From: Bacteroidales bacterium
Lineage (GTDB): Bacteria; Bacteroidota; Bacteroidia; Bacteroidales; M50B96
DNA: 57,707 nt
NCBI GenBank assembly: GCA_021740905.1
Contig: JAIOYV010000043.1
Span: 1-57,707, forward strand
Direction of reading: 5' to 3'
Part shown: piece by piece, positions 32,226 to 41,425 of the stretch
Position numbering within the stretch: the stretch's first letter is position 1
How the letters are laid out: every line of letters starts with the position of its first letter
Program-made: the position numbers and the translations under genes
The notes under the pieces: model-generated
Database searches by the model: none
The model's input: the letters and a program-made list of their open reading frames with translations, nothing else
What the model was told of the DNA's origin: nothing

Positions 32226-33146
32226 CTATACCCATTCTTCCGATAGAATTTCACCTTGAATACCAACCGTAATTGACTTGATCGGTACCTTTCGTGATGC
32301 CTGTTGCAAAGCCAATTTTGCCATTTGAAGGATGCCCCCACAGCATGGGACCTGCATTTTAAGAACAGTTATTGTGTTGATTTTTGCATCGTTTACCAGG
32401 TTGATTAGTTTCTGAAGATATACTTCTGTGTTCGAGTCAAGTTTGGGACACAATATAGCCAGGCTTTTTCCCTTCAACCAGGTTTGGTGAAAATTGCCCA
32501 TGCTGAAAGCCACGCAATCGGCCGCCAACAAAAGGTCGGAGTTGATGAAGTATTCGGCCATTGGGTTTATCAAGTGCATTTGAACTGGCCATTGCCTCAA
32601 TTCAGATTTACCTGATACTTGGGAGTTGTCAGGGAGTGCTGGTGCTTCTGCAAACGACATCGCTTTTGAACCAGGGCAGCCCCCACCATGATGTTCATGA
32701 GCCATTTTTAATACAAACTCGGGTTTATTCATTGTAGGTTGGTTTGTTGGTGTTGGTTTTAGATTATGTACTTTGCTAATTACTTCATGCAAAGGAAATG
32801 GCAATTCATTCTCTATCTCTTTTAAATAACTAACCCCTTGTTTTAAGTAGCCGGATTGGTTGTGTTCCTTTAGATGGCTCAGATGGGCGATCATTACATT
32901 TTTACCTTGTGGGATTATTTCTTTGATTACAGCCACCTCGTCATAAGGCGCAGCTTCCCTTTCTTCAATGGTGATGGCTCCTTGTGGGCAATGTCCAATA
33001 CAGGCTCCCAACCCGTCGCACATCAATTCGCTGACAAGAGTCGCTTTTCCATCAATCATCTGCAAAGCACCTTCGTGGCAATTGGGGATGCACTCGCCGC
33101 ACCCATTGCATAACTCTCTGTCTATCTTAACAATTTCTCTTTTCAT
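32226..33146 (-). CDS. 2x[4Fe-4S] ferredoxin-domain protein, Hcp partner
   Basis: Two 4Fe-4S motifs in the first 65 residues (CNGCGECIPNCHEGAL and CDGLGACIGHCPQGAI). The ~240-residue C-terminal part contains GGGCPGSKAM and 'KMQVPCCGGI', with additional cysteines that could hold another cluster. It resembles the Fe-S proteins next to hcp in anaerobes that carry electrons to Hcp. It lies 177 bp upstream of hcp on the same strand, with a candidate Rrf2 operator right before its start. Confidence 0.85.
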   Translation of the reverse strand: MKREIVKIDRELCNGCGECIPNCHEGALQMIDGKATLVSELMCDGLGACIGHCPQGAITIEEREAAPYDEVAVIKEIIPQGKNVMIAHLSHLKEHNQSGYLKQGVSYLKEIENELPFPLHEVISKVHNLKPTPTNQPTMNKPEFVLKMAHEHHGGGCPGSKAMSFAEAPALPDNSQVSGKSELRQWPVQMHLINPMAEYFINSDLLLAADCVAFSMGNFHQTWLKGKSLAILCPKLDSNTEVYLQKLINLVNDAKINTITVLKMQVPCCGGILQMAKLALQQASRKVPIKSITVGIQGEILSEEWV

Positions 33147-33163
33147 ATCTAAAACAAGTAAAC

Positions 33164-33179
33164 AAGTAAATGAATACTC
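33164..33179. promoter_or_regulatory. Candidate Rrf2 operator before the Fe-S protein gene
   Basis: AAGTA-N6-TACT at 33164-33178, 18 bp upstream of the ATG. It shares AAGTA..AA-TACT with the perfect palindrome upstream of the rrf2-like gene (33833-33858), so both may be bound by that regulator. Confidence 0.45.
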
Positions 33180-33219
33180 AAATTACGATATAATTTTTGT
33201 GTTGAACAAAATTATTTTT

Positions 33220-33414
33220 ATGATTTTTATCGTGTTTTGGGGATGCTCCCTTGTTGATGTTGTAAAGATGGGTGGATTTATTTTTTATACTACCACAATA
33301 AATTGTGGCGGTCACTCAACACATGATGAAATGGGATATGCACTTAGCAACGATGAAATTGTGGTGTTTGCTCAACCTGCGATGAAAAATGGAGCTTATT
33401 CCAAATACGATTGA
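33220..33414 (+). CDS. Possible small ORF, tail-to-tail with the Rrf2 gene
   Basis: 64 codons from the ATG at 33220, in an otherwise empty 249-bp gap; it overlaps the 3' end of the rrf2-like gene by 19 bp. The N-terminus is hydrophobic (MIFIVFWGC). No similarity is recognised. It may be chance. Confidence 0.2.
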   Translation: MIFIVFWGCSLVDVVKMGGFIFYTTTINCGGHSTHDEMGYALSNDEIVVFAQPAMKNGAYSKYD

Positions 33415-33797
33415 ACGGTTTGTCCTTGTAGATAGTTTTTAAACTGAATGGTCATTTGCTGGGCCACATCATCCATCAGGCATTTGTTGAAAGGGCAAAC
33501 ATGGTGGTCGGCAGCGCATTTCGGGATGTTTATAGCCCCCTCAATAGCTTCATAGATTTCAAGAAGAGAGATTTCGTTGGCCGATTTTTTTAGCTGGAAT
33601 CCCCCATGAGGACCGCGAGAAGAAGCAATAAAACCATCCTTCGTAAGCCTCTGAAGCACCTTGGCCACATGATGCCTCGATGAGCCGGTTTTGTCGGCAA
33701 TGCTTTGCACATTTACCTGGTTCTCGGATTTAGCAATGAGTACCAGTGAATGAATGGCAATGGATGCTGCCTCGCTTAAATGTACTATGTTTCCCAT
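33396..33797 (-). CDS. Rrf2-family Fe-S regulator (NsrR/IscR-like)
   Basis: 133 residues. N-terminal winged helix (about 1-70, 'SRHHVAKVLQRLTKDGFIASSRGPHGGF' in part) and cysteines C94, C101 and C106 (C-x6-C-x4-C, CAADHHVCPFNKC), as in Fe-S-binding NsrR. NsrR orthologues sense NO and repress hcp in many bacteria. The gene sits just upstream of the Fe-S protein and hcp with matching candidate operators at 33164 and 33833, so NO-dependent autoregulated control is the likely role. IscR-like cluster sensing is the alternative. Confidence 0.85.
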   Translation of the reverse strand: MGNIVHLSEAASIAIHSLVLIAKSENQVNVQSIADKTGSSRHHVAKVLQRLTKDGFIASSRGPHGGFQLKKSANEISLLEIYEAIEGAINIPKCAADHHVCPFNKCLMDDVAQQMTIQFKNYLQGQTVQSYLE

Positions 33798-33832
33798 TTA
33801 GTATCTTTCAAAATCAAGGCTAAATATATGGG

Positions 33833-33858
33833 TAAATAAGTAAACTAATACTTATTTA
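33833..33858. promoter_or_regulatory. Perfect palindromic operator upstream of the Rrf2 gene
   Basis: TAAATAAGTA-AACTAA-TACTTATTTA, 10-bp arms with a 6-bp spacer, 36-61 bp upstream of the start. Likely autoregulatory site of the Rrf2 protein. Confidence 0.6.
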
Positions 33859-34109
33859 GCCTAATTCAAATTGATTCTAAATAGGTGTGGCTACTTTTTT
33901 AGGTATATGATTGATTCTGAAAGTCCGACATAAGTGGAAAGTAATGGGGATGGTTTTGGAGTAGTGGAGTGTTGAGGGAAGTGTCTCGAAGTCAACCTAT
34001 GGTCATTCACTTAGAATCTTTACATTCGAAATATGTTGGAGTATTGATGGTGATTTAGGCAAATACACATTCAATACTCCAACACTTCATTACTCCTGTG
34101 TCAGTTTTA
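33859..34109. other. Non-coding gap before the C1-peptidase gene
   Basis: With 33798-33858 this forms a 312-bp stretch. Apart from the operator above nothing coding or repeated was seen; partially similar 'ATTCAATACTCCAAC'/'GTTGGAGTATTGATGG' segments (about 34032-34085) form a weak inverted repeat that could terminate the C1-peptidase transcript. Confidence 0.4.
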
Positions 34110-35729
34110 CTAATCTGGTGTTGTTATTACAATGGATTTAGTGACCAGCCCTTCACTTGTTTGAATCAATAGGAAATAGAACCCGGGAGAAAAGGATGAA
34201 CCTCTTGAATCGTTTAAAGGAATTGGGATTATGTTTTCACCAACCATACATTCGCCATCGAAAACTTTATTTACCCTAATGCCTGAAACTGAAACGAGAT
34301 CGATGGTAAGATTTTGGTTCTGAGAAAGCTTGCACCTGATATTGATTTGATTGCTGGCCGGATTTGGGTATACATCAAAATTATTATCTGCAAATTCTTT
34401 AATGGGTTCAATGTCAGTTAGGATATTGTTCGTACATAAAACCTTGATGCAAAAGTTGGCGGTCGAGTCTAAATTATTCAGGTCTTGCCAAATCCCATCC
34501 TGAAAGAAATAACTTTGGCCGGGCAGGGACATAGAGGCTACAATTGCCCGGGAATCCCCTCCAAGTAGTACCGGAATATCTGAAGTCCGGTCGAAAGGAT
34601 GACCACCTTCGGAAAGATAAAGGAATGAATAAATTGAATCGCCAGGCTCAATGGACACAAGTGTTGAAAAATCGATCGTATGAAAGCCAATATGGTCGAG
34701 AATTCCTTCAGCATAAGCAAGGGTGTCGCTTAAATGCCCGTTTTCAAAGTTGCCAAAAACAATTGCTTTGTAATTGACACTGTCGGCAGCAGTATAAAAA
34801 CTCATGGCTATGACGTCCTCATAGTTGTTGGCGATATAAGCATTGAAGGCCTCGTAACAATCCTGTTTCGTATCGCGCCAGCCGTGGTAATCGTGGTAAT
34901 AAATATGATCGTACTGCATGGGTTCCACATCCTGAAACGAAATGGCTCCCATTTCGGGATGCCTGCCCGCATGTTTATCATAATAAGAAATCCAAAAATA
35001 GCCGGAAAGCCCCCAATTATCACCCCACGAATTTTTAACTAACCACGCACCGGGATAAGGTGCCTGGGTAATTATATTGTCGTTCCAACCGACAATTGAC
35101 ACGGCATGGTTGGGATCGTCGGGAGAGGAGGGTGGTTGATAGTGCATGAAATTGTTATTCATAAAATTTTGGTTGTAGCACATGCATGTGCCTATAACCC
35201 CATGCTCCATTAGATTTAGTTTGATGGTGTTAATATCCTGAAGGCTATCCTTCAGCGTGTACCACTCGATATGCCGGGGGTAAAAATAATGATAGCTTGA
35301 ATCGGACCGGGCAGGAGGATATTCATAGGACTGGGCATCGATGTCGCGGACTGCCCCTTCGCCCCTCGCTAAGTAGGCTGCCGTAACCAGATAATCGCCA
35401 CCCATGTGGACTTCGAGGCCACTGCTGTCGAAGGGAACAATGTCGTCGTTGTTGTACTCGTTAAAGCCGTTCCACCAGTCGAGATGGTATTCGGCAAGAT
35501 TGGGTTCGCCGCTCTCGCCCGCCGAATCCCAGGCGCCAGTCATCAAGAGGTTTCCCTCCATTGCAGCCAATGCGCCATGTGTCCAGCAAGTCCCTCCCTG
35601 TTGTAATTTAACAGAAGTTACGTAATTGTTGCCGTTGTAATTAAGCAGGTTAAATGATGCCGGAAGCTGTGCATTACCTGATAAATGCCCAAGCAGGCAA
35701 AATATCAGTACTATAATTGTATGTTTCAT
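34110..35729 (-). CDS. Secreted papain-family (C1) peptidase with T9SS domain
   Basis: The start at 35729 is chosen because it opens with a signal peptide ([20 protein letters not shown]); the upstream ATG is 28 codons earlier. Catalytic triad residues are visible: C48 ([10 protein letters not shown]), H in [10 protein letters not shown] (about 217) and N in [10 protein letters not shown] (about 240). The mature domain begins soon after the signal, so no long propeptide is seen. A beta-rich region (300-450) precedes '[14 protein letters not shown]' and a short T9SS type A tail. It is expected on the cell surface or secreted. Confidence 0.88.
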   Translation of the reverse strand: MKHTIIVLIFCLLGHLSGNAQLPASFNLLNYNGNNYVTSVKLQQGGTCWTHGALAAMEGNLLMTGAWDSAGESGEPNLAEYHLDWWNGFNEYNNDDIVPFDSSGLEVHMGGDYLVTAAYLARGEGAVRDIDAQSYEYPPARSDSSYHYFYPRHIEWYTLKDSLQDINTIKLNLMEHGVIGTCMCYNQNFMNNNFMHYQPPSSPDDPNHAVSIVGWNDNIITQAPYPGAWLVKNSWGDNWGLSGYFWISYYDKHAGRHPEMGAISFQDVEPMQYDHIYYHDYHGWRDTKQDCYEAFNAYIANNYEDVIAMSFYTAADSVNYKAIVFGNFENGHLSDTLAYAEGILDHIGFHTIDFSTLVSIEPGDSIYSFLYLSEGGHPFDRTSDIPVLLGGDSRAIVASMSLPGQSYFFQDGIWQDLNNLDSTANFCIKVLCTNNILTDIEPIKEFADNNFDVYPNPASNQINIRCKLSQNQNLTIDLVSVSGIRVNKVFDGECMVGENIIPIPLNDSRGSSFSPGFYFLLIQTSEGLVTKSIVITTPD

Positions 35730-35827
35730 ATTGAAAAAATCAAAAATCTCTAATCGGCAGCATAAGTACTCATTTTCTGGATTAAAGACAAACACGGTTG
35801 GTGGATTTAACAATTTTAGTCATCGTA

Positions 35828-36475
35828 TTATAAATTGATTCTATAATTGATATTTAGTCCTAGAGAAAGTCTTGGAGCATATTTATCTACATGATCATAA
35901 GAAGGCCTAAACCATTCATAAAACTCGATGTCAACATACCCCTCTGGATTATCAAGTTCACTAACCACTCTAATACTTTTGCGCACTCCTAAACCACAAT
36001 AAATATCTATAATTATTCTTTTTATCGGATAGATTTTAATCCCAAATTTTGGGGCAATTATTATTTTTCTATCCATGACGGTATAAAAGTCTATAATTTC
36101 ATTTTGAGTTATTTCATTTGTCAAGGTTCTGTTATCAGTAAATGTATTTTCAAGTACTGCATATTCAAGCGAGAAGTATACTCTTCGATTGTTATGGTAT
36201 TGATATTCCAAGCCCATTTTATATCCTTTTGTTTTATATTGTTCATCAGTCTCGAGAAAATCAAACTTGTTTGCAAATTTTAACTGAATACTATGATTTG
36301 GCGTAATCATATATGAAATTCCATATTCAAATCTTGGGAAAACAAAGTCAATTATCGCCGTTGGAGTGAATTTAATCATAATTTCTCCCTTGTCAATTGT
36401 GTCCTTTGACAAATCACTCGAGTATCCACTAGCGGATATCATCAAGATCAATAATAATGAAATATGAGTTCTCAT
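35828..36475 (-). CDS. Outer-membrane beta-barrel-like protein of unknown function
   Basis: 215 residues with a signal peptide (MRTHISLLLILMISASGYS) and alternating hydrophobic/polar strands such as 'MKGLEYQYHNNRRVYFSLEY'-type sequence (seen as GLEYQYHNNRRVYFSLEYAV), ending in the aromatic 'PRLSLGLNINYRINL'. This pattern fits a small outer-membrane barrel of the PorT/OmpW-like kind. The AT-rich composition differs from the neighbours. No name can be given. Confidence 0.6.
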   Translation of the reverse strand: MRTHISLLLILMISASGYSSDLSKDTIDKGEIMIKFTPTAIIDFVFPRFEYGISYMITPNHSIQLKFANKFDFLETDEQYKTKGYKMGLEYQYHNNRRVYFSLEYAVLENTFTDNRTLTNEITQNEIIDFYTVMDRKIIIAPKFGIKIYPIKRIIIDIYCGLGVRKSIRVVSELDNPEGYVDIEFYEWFRPSYDHVDKYAPRLSLGLNINYRINL

Positions 36476-36777
36476 ATAGCTATTCGTTTTATTGTCATCT
36501 TCGAATATATAAGGTGGCCAAAATTACCAATATGGTTGGAAATCTACTATAAACCTGTAAATATCTCGCTTATCTAAAATATTTTCCACTGTTGCTCCAG
36601 GTTCAGGAAAAGTTGAATAGAAAGGTTCTCCCATATTAGTTCCGATTTAGTTTTCACCAAAAATAAGAATTCTTTTGTTTCGGTCAACATTTCGGGAATA
36701 CTGACTGGATGCCCTGTTCGTTCCTCTAGGGGTCTCCGCTTCACTTCGATTGGATGCTGGGATTGGATGCTGAGATT

Positions 36778-36805
36778 GTAGAGACGCGATTAATCGCGTC
36801 TCTAC
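36778..36805. repeat. Perfect 28-bp palindrome GTAGAGACGCGATT..
   Basis: GTAGAGACGCGATT followed by its exact reverse complement. It is the cleanest copy of the family seen at 6822, 10957-11080 and 30305. Confidence 0.85.
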
Positions 36806-36881
36806 GAATACCGACAGACGATTGGACTGAATACTGAGAAACGAGGATGGAGTATGAGAACTGCCGACTTGAGACTGGAGG

Positions 36882-36910
36882 CTGCCCTGCTACACTAAAG
36901 CTTCGTAAGG
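36882..36910. repeat. Dispersed repeat with GAAGCTTTAG core, copy 2 (inverted)
   Basis: The reverse complement differs from the copy at 4819-4847 at only three or four positions. Confidence 0.7.
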
Positions 36911-37067
36911 TTGACCGACTGAAGACTGAGATTTTTCCTTATACCGATTACGAATTGATATGTGCCTTTAGTTCGTTTATCTCTTAAAGCCACTTCAATT
37001 CAGTATCGGCATTTACAATTTCAATTAGCGAAATGGCTTTCAGCGCATTTCATAATGAAATTGATAT

Positions 37068-37075
37068 TACTTTTG
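37068..37075 (+). promoter_or_regulatory. -7-like element TACTTTTG before the S8 peptidase
   Basis: Matches TAnnTTTG, 20 bp before the ATG. A matching TTG at -33 is not clear. Confidence 0.35.
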
Positions 37076-37095
37076 GCATCAAATAAAAATTCAGA

Positions 37096-39711
37096 ATGAA
37101 AAGAACTTTTACATTTTTACTGTTGATCCTGGCTCAACTCAGCATTTTCTCACAGGCCTATATCGGAAATAAGTTATACGATCGTTTGCTCGATGCCGAT
37201 CGGGACGGATATCTTTCAATCAATATCTATCTTACAAAACAAGTGAATGTTGATTCTTTGCACAATGGGTTCAGGTTGCGAAATACACCATTGGAATTGA
37301 GGTCGAAACAAGTTATGCACGAATTGCAGGAATTGGCAAGGCTTACCCAATATCCACTTCTTCAATTCATCAAGCAAAATGATAAAGGCGATGTGAAAAA
37401 TTTGGAATCGTTTTGGATCATTAACATGGTGACCCTCGAAGCAAAACCTGAGTTTATTCTCAGGCTTGCCGAAAGGGCCGATATTGAAACCATCGAATTG
37501 AATACGGTTCAACTAAAAATAGAAGAACCTGTGAAAATTCGGGCGACTGGCCCAAAAGCCTTGGGGGTTGCCGAACCCGGCCTAATAGCCATCAACGCCC
37601 GCAAACTATGGGCAATGGGCTACACCGGGCGAAACCGTGTAGGCATGAATGTCGACACCGGCATCAATTTCAAACATCCTTCGATCCGCAATAATTACCT
37701 GGGTTTGTATTTTCCCATTTCCCAATGTTGGCTTCCGTTTAACAACCCCACACCTTTTGATATTTCAGGTCATAGTCATGGTACGCACACCATGGGGACC
37801 ATGATGGGGTTGGACACGGTAACCCACGATACGGTTGGTGTGGCCTTTCATGCTCATTGGATTAGTTCCGATCCCATTGTGAGCGACTTGTATTATTTAA
37901 GGACCTTGCCCGAAGTGATGTCGTCGTTTGAGTGGGCACTGAACCCCGATGGCGATACCAGTACGGTTTATGATATGCCTGATGTGATCAACAATTCATG
38001 GGGCTGGGTCGATCCGCCCGATACTTTTCAATGCAATTCACCCTATACAGCCATAATGGAAGTTTGCGAAGCCGCCGGCATTGCCACGATTTTTTCGGCC
38101 GGAAACGATGGCGACCTGGGGCCAGGATCGGTAGGGGAACCTGCCCACAAAGCCAAGACCCTGGTGAATGCTTTTGCCGTTGGCAGTGTAAATGGCAATA
38201 ATTCCGCTTTGTTGATCAGCGATTTTTCGAGCCGTGGACCAACTGTTTGTGCCGATACAGGCAGCTTGCAAATTAAACCCGAGGTGGTTGCCCCGGGCGA
38301 GAATGTGCGATCGGCAATGGGGCAGGACGAATATGGTTTGTTGAGTGGCACTTCAATGGCCGGGCCTCATGCGGCAGGTGCTATTTTATTGCTGAAAGAA
38401 GCTTTTCCTTTTTTGAGTGGCGAGGAACTAAAACTGGCCCTTTATTATTCTGCCGTAGACCTGGGACCAACAGGAGAGGACAACGCGTACGGAAACGGGA
38501 TTATCGATGTGTTTGCGGCTTACAATTACCTGGCACAAACTTATTCACCTGTGCCTCCTACAACCAACGACTGGGAACTTGTGCTTGAAGAAATTATCTC
38601 GCCATCCGAAGAGCTCACATGCAATACCCTTTTCACCCCTCAAATTAAATTCGGGAACAAAGGCATAAACACCATTTCGGAAGTTGGGATAAAACTTTTT
38701 GTCGATCAGCAGTTGATCACAGATACAAGCTGGACCGGCTCCCTTACTGCAAGTCAGTCGGAGGTATTTTCGTTGAATCCCATTGAGTTGTTGACGGGTT
38801 ATCATTCCATTCAATTTGAATTGAACATTGCCGGAAACCCCGATGAATTGAACCGATTCAACAATTTTGGAAGCCACGAATTTCGAATTGCCCGCGACTT
38901 CAACCTGCCCTATATGGAAGATTTTGAAACAGCCAACCGATTGTTCACTAACACCGACTGGTTCCTGAAAAACGACGATGATGTGATGACCTGGAAAGTG
39001 GATACGGTTAATGGTCTGCCAAATAGCGAGCGGGCTGTCTATATGGATTACTATCTCTACAAACCCGTTGCAGGGCAAATGGATCATCTGATAAGTCCAT
39101 TGTTGAATATGCCAGATACCGGTGGGATTGACCTGATTTATAATATTGCCTATCGGCAGCGCGTATCGTTTACCGACGATTCCCTGAAGATATTCGTGTC
39201 GACCGATTGTGGTGTGAGTTTCCCTTATATGGTTTACGCCAATGGCGGCGATAGCCTAAAAACCTATCAGTATAATTATAGTGCCCGCCGCTTTATTCCC
39301 GACATAGAGGATCATTGGCGAAAAGATACCGTTGATTTATCGCAATTTGCAGGAAGCGGCCAGATCATGCTGAAGTTCACCGGCATTAATGATGGTGGTA
39401 ACAGTCTGTGGTTGGACAATATTGAAGTGCTTGGAAAACCAGGACTCGTTTCCATAGAAGAAGAAAGTACAAAAGGTTTTAAACTTTATCCGAATCCTGC
39501 ATCCGAAAAGATTATTGTTGAATTTGATCGAAAGCCTATTCCTGAAAGTTACATCCAAATCCTCAATCTGCAAGGACAAGTAATAAAACTACTCACATCT
39601 ATTTCAGAAAAGCAGTCCATTGACCTACGTGATTATGCGCCCGGTGTTTATTTTGCCAGGTATCAATCAGAAAATGAAGTTTATTTTAGTCGCTTTGTGG
39701 TGATGAAATAA
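37096..39711 (+). CDS. Secreted subtilisin-family (S8) serine protease with T9SS domain
   Basis: 871 residues. Signal peptide (MKRTFTFLLLILAQLSIFSQ), I9-like propeptide (about 25-155), then the S8 domain with catalytic D187 (MNVDTGINF), H228 (GHSHGTHTMG) and S420 (SGTSMAGPHA). Beta-rich domains occupy about 490-780, and 'LYPNPASEKIIVEFDRKP' starts the type A T9SS domain that ends FSRFVVMK. The protease would act outside the cell. It is flanked by repeat-rich DNA and on the opposite strand to its neighbours. Confidence 0.92.
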   Translation: MKRTFTFLLLILAQLSIFSQAYIGNKLYDRLLDADRDGYLSINIYLTKQVNVDSLHNGFRLRNTPLELRSKQVMHELQELARLTQYPLLQFIKQNDKGDVKNLESFWIINMVTLEAKPEFILRLAERADIETIELNTVQLKIEEPVKIRATGPKALGVAEPGLIAINARKLWAMGYTGRNRVGMNVDTGINFKHPSIRNNYLGLYFPISQCWLPFNNPTPFDISGHSHGTHTMGTMMGLDTVTHDTVGVAFHAHWISSDPIVSDLYYLRTLPEVMSSFEWALNPDGDTSTVYDMPDVINNSWGWVDPPDTFQCNSPYTAIMEVCEAAGIATIFSAGNDGDLGPGSVGEPAHKAKTLVNAFAVGSVNGNNSALLISDFSSRGPTVCADTGSLQIKPEVVAPGENVRSAMGQDEYGLLSGTSMAGPHAAGAILLLKEAFPFLSGEELKLALYYSAVDLGPTGEDNAYGNGIIDVFAAYNYLAQTYSPVPPTTNDWELVLEEIISPSEELTCNTLFTPQIKFGNKGINTISEVGIKLFVDQQLITDTSWTGSLTASQSEVFSLNPIELLTGYHSIQFELNIAGNPDELNRFNNFGSHEFRIARDFNLPYMEDFETANRLFTNTDWFLKNDDDVMTWKVDTVNGLPNSERAVYMDYYLYKPVAGQMDHLISPLLNMPDTGGIDLIYNIAYRQRVSFTDDSLKIFVSTDCGVSFPYMVYANGGDSLKTYQYNYSARRFIPDIEDHWRKDTVDLSQFAGSGQIMLKFTGINDGGNSLWLDNIEVLGKPGLVSIEEESTKGFKLYPNPASEKIIVEFDRKPIPESYIQILNLQGQVIKLLTSISEKQSIDLRDYAPGVYFARYQSENEVYFSRFVVMK

Positions 39712-39772
39712 ACAATTGATTGTTTGGCTTGTATTGCTTTTTTTTAAACATAAAGACAGGGGATGTTAGGAT

Positions 39773-40465
39773 TTACCCTATCCTGTTAATTTCATCAAGG
39801 GCTTTTTTATCTTGAATGATAATATTTTTACCATCCAGGTTTATGATGCCTTCCTTTTCAAATTCCTTGATGAATTTTATAGCACTTTCGACAGTAATCG
39901 AAGCAAAGTCGGCAATGTCCTGACGCGATAAAAATTGATAGACTTCTTCATTTTCAAACTCGGGGGCCGAAAGATAGAGCAATGCCGAAGCCAGTTTTCC
40001 ACGCATTTGTTTGTATGAGACATTGGCAATTATTTCGAGGTACCGGCTTTCGTCCCTATAATTTCGTGAGGTAATCCGCATGGCAAAATCGGGGTTTTTC
40101 AGCAATAACTGCCTCAATGCTTCTTTGTCGATCATACAAATAGTGGAGTCTTTCAGGGCCACTGCCGAGTGGGTATAAATATTTTCGTCGAACACCGACG
40201 AAAAAGCGATGAAGTCTCCCTGTTTTGCTAAACGAATATTGATTTGCTTCGTACTTCCAGTTTGCAAATAAATCCTTATTAAACCATTGTTGACATGTAG
40301 GACATGGGGTGCAAATGCCCCTTGTTTAAAAATGGTTTCGCCCTTGAGGTATTCAATTTGTGTTTTATTTTTATTCAAGTACTCCAGATCTTCAGGCGAC
40401 AGTGCCTGAAAACATTCCGATTTATTTTCGATCCGGTCAGTATGGTAATCGTAAAAATGATCCAA
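39773..40465 (-). CDS. Crp/Fnr-family transcriptional regulator
   Basis: 230 residues. N-terminal cyclic-nucleotide-binding-like barrel (about 25-130, 'GETIFKQGAFAPHVLHVNNG') and C-terminal HTH (about 165-225, 'LSRQDIADFASITVESAIKF'). No Fnr-type cysteine cluster is present near the N-terminus. Placed divergently from the NifX-thioredoxin genes 213 bp away, it is a candidate regulator for them. A -7-like site CAAAAATA (40499-40506) faces this gene. Confidence 0.88.
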   Translation of the reverse strand: MDHFYDYHTDRIENKSECFQALSPEDLEYLNKNKTQIEYLKGETIFKQGAFAPHVLHVNNGLIRIYLQTGSTKQINIRLAKQGDFIAFSSVFDENIYTHSAVALKDSTICMIDKEALRQLLLKNPDFAMRITSRNYRDESRYLEIIANVSYKQMRGKLASALLYLSAPEFENEEVYQFLSRQDIADFASITVESAIKFIKEFEKEGIINLDGKNIIIQDKKALDEINRIG

Positions 40466-40628
40466 GTCTTAGTCTATTATTTGTTCTTCAATGAAACACA
40501 AAAATAGTATATTTTGGGCATTACTATTCCCACCCATTTTAATGAGCCAAATTCACTGCCCTATCATCTTATAGCAAAAGTCCTATAATTTTTCATCTCA
40601 GCTTGCCGAATTCCCAAATGCGATTTCC

Positions 40629-40659
40629 TTGCCCACTCCTCAGCTCGCAAATATCTTTG
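40629..40659 (+). promoter_or_regulatory. Promoter TTG-N20-TATCTTTG of the NifX-like/Trx genes
   Basis: TTG at 40629-40631 and TATCTTTG at 40652-40659, spacer 20 bp, the expected Bacteroidota sigma-A form. The ATG lies 20 bp downstream. Confidence 0.6.
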
Positions 40660-40678
40660 CATCAAAAATAAGCAGAAA

Positions 40679-41032
40679 ATGAAACGGGTAGCAATTCCGG
40701 TAACAAATGGGAAACTTAGCGAATATTTTGGTCAGTGTAGCCACTACGAAATTTTTGAGATCGATGAGGAACAGATCATAAGCAACGCAATTGAAATACC
40801 CTCCGAGAAGGAAATTTCCATGTTGCTGCCCTGGATTTCGAGCCGGGGGATTACGGATGTGATTTGCTATAAGGTCGATAAGCGCATCATCAATCTTTTT
40901 AGTGCTCACAAAGTCAATTTGTATGTAGGGATCAGGATGGATGTTTCACAAGAAATTATCGAGAATTATCTAAACGGAACATTGAAATCGGACAAGAATA
41001 TTATTTCAGAAATAATGACACAGAAGAAATAA
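40679..41032 (+). CDS. NifX/NifB-type iron-molybdenum cluster-binding domain protein
   Basis: 117 residues beginning MKRVAIPVTNGKLSEYFGQCSHYEIFEID, the pattern of the dinitrogenase FeMo-cofactor-binding family (RNase H-like fold). 'ISSRGITDVICYKVDKRII' gives the glycine loop. Outside nitrogen fixers, such proteins are general Fe-S or metal cluster carriers. It starts the group thioredoxin-like, trxB, trxA, so a redox or Fe-S repair role is plausible. Confidence 0.85.
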   Translation: MKRVAIPVTNGKLSEYFGQCSHYEIFEIDEEQIISNAIEIPSEKEISMLLPWISSRGITDVICYKVDKRIINLFSAHKVNLYVGIRMDVSQEIIENYLNGTLKSDKNIISEIMTQKK

Positions 41033-41071
41033 AGATAAACAAACAGTAGAAAATATCTAAAATTTAAGAAA

Positions 41072-41419
41072 ATGAAAATGTTACAAACAGCAATCCACGA
41101 GATTGAAACATCAGCAGAATTGGAGAAATTGATCAACGAAAACGAAAATGTAATGGTATGTTGCGGTCGTATGGGCCCAATGTGTATACCAGTTTATGAT
41201 GATATGGAGGAACTGTCGGAAGAGCGGGAAAATATAAAATTCTTCTCCATGGCTTTTGATTCTCACGAAGCTGCACCTATCCGAAATGCACCACAGTGCA
41301 GAGGATTTATGGGACTCCCATTCACTGTGTATTATAAAAACGGTGAAATGGTGCAAGCTACCACCAGTATCCAAAACCGCGAGCAGATTACAGCTATTCT
41401 TGATCAGCATTTGAATTAG
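41072..41419 (+). CDS. Thioredoxin-fold protein lacking the CxxC active site
   Basis: 115 residues with a thioredoxin-like fold order (alpha-beta-alpha, 'ENVMVCCGRMGPMCIPVYDDM' near 26-46, then 'MGLPFTVYYKNGEMVQ'). The cis-proline is conserved in GLPFTVYY. Where thioredoxins have CGPC this protein reads MGPM, flanked by C30, C31 and C38. Ordinary dithiol chemistry is therefore unlikely unless these other cysteines act. It lies 39 bp after the NifX-like gene. Confidence 0.75.
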   Translation: MKMLQTAIHEIETSAELEKLINENENVMVCCGRMGPMCIPVYDDMEELSEERENIKFFSMAFDSHEAAPIRNAPQCRGFMGLPFTVYYKNGEMVQATTSIQNREQITAILDQHLN

Positions 41420-41425
41420 TCACTT

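Larger units (their letters stand above)
36476..37095. other. 620-bp intergenic region rich in short repeats
   Basis: No coding sequence is supported. It contains a perfect 28-bp palindrome (36778-36805), an inverted copy of the GAAGCTTTAG repeat (36882-36910), degenerate 'GACTGAAGACTGAG' runs (about 36820-36930) and a -7-like TACTTTTG (37068-37075) before the S8 peptidase. Confidence 0.6.
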
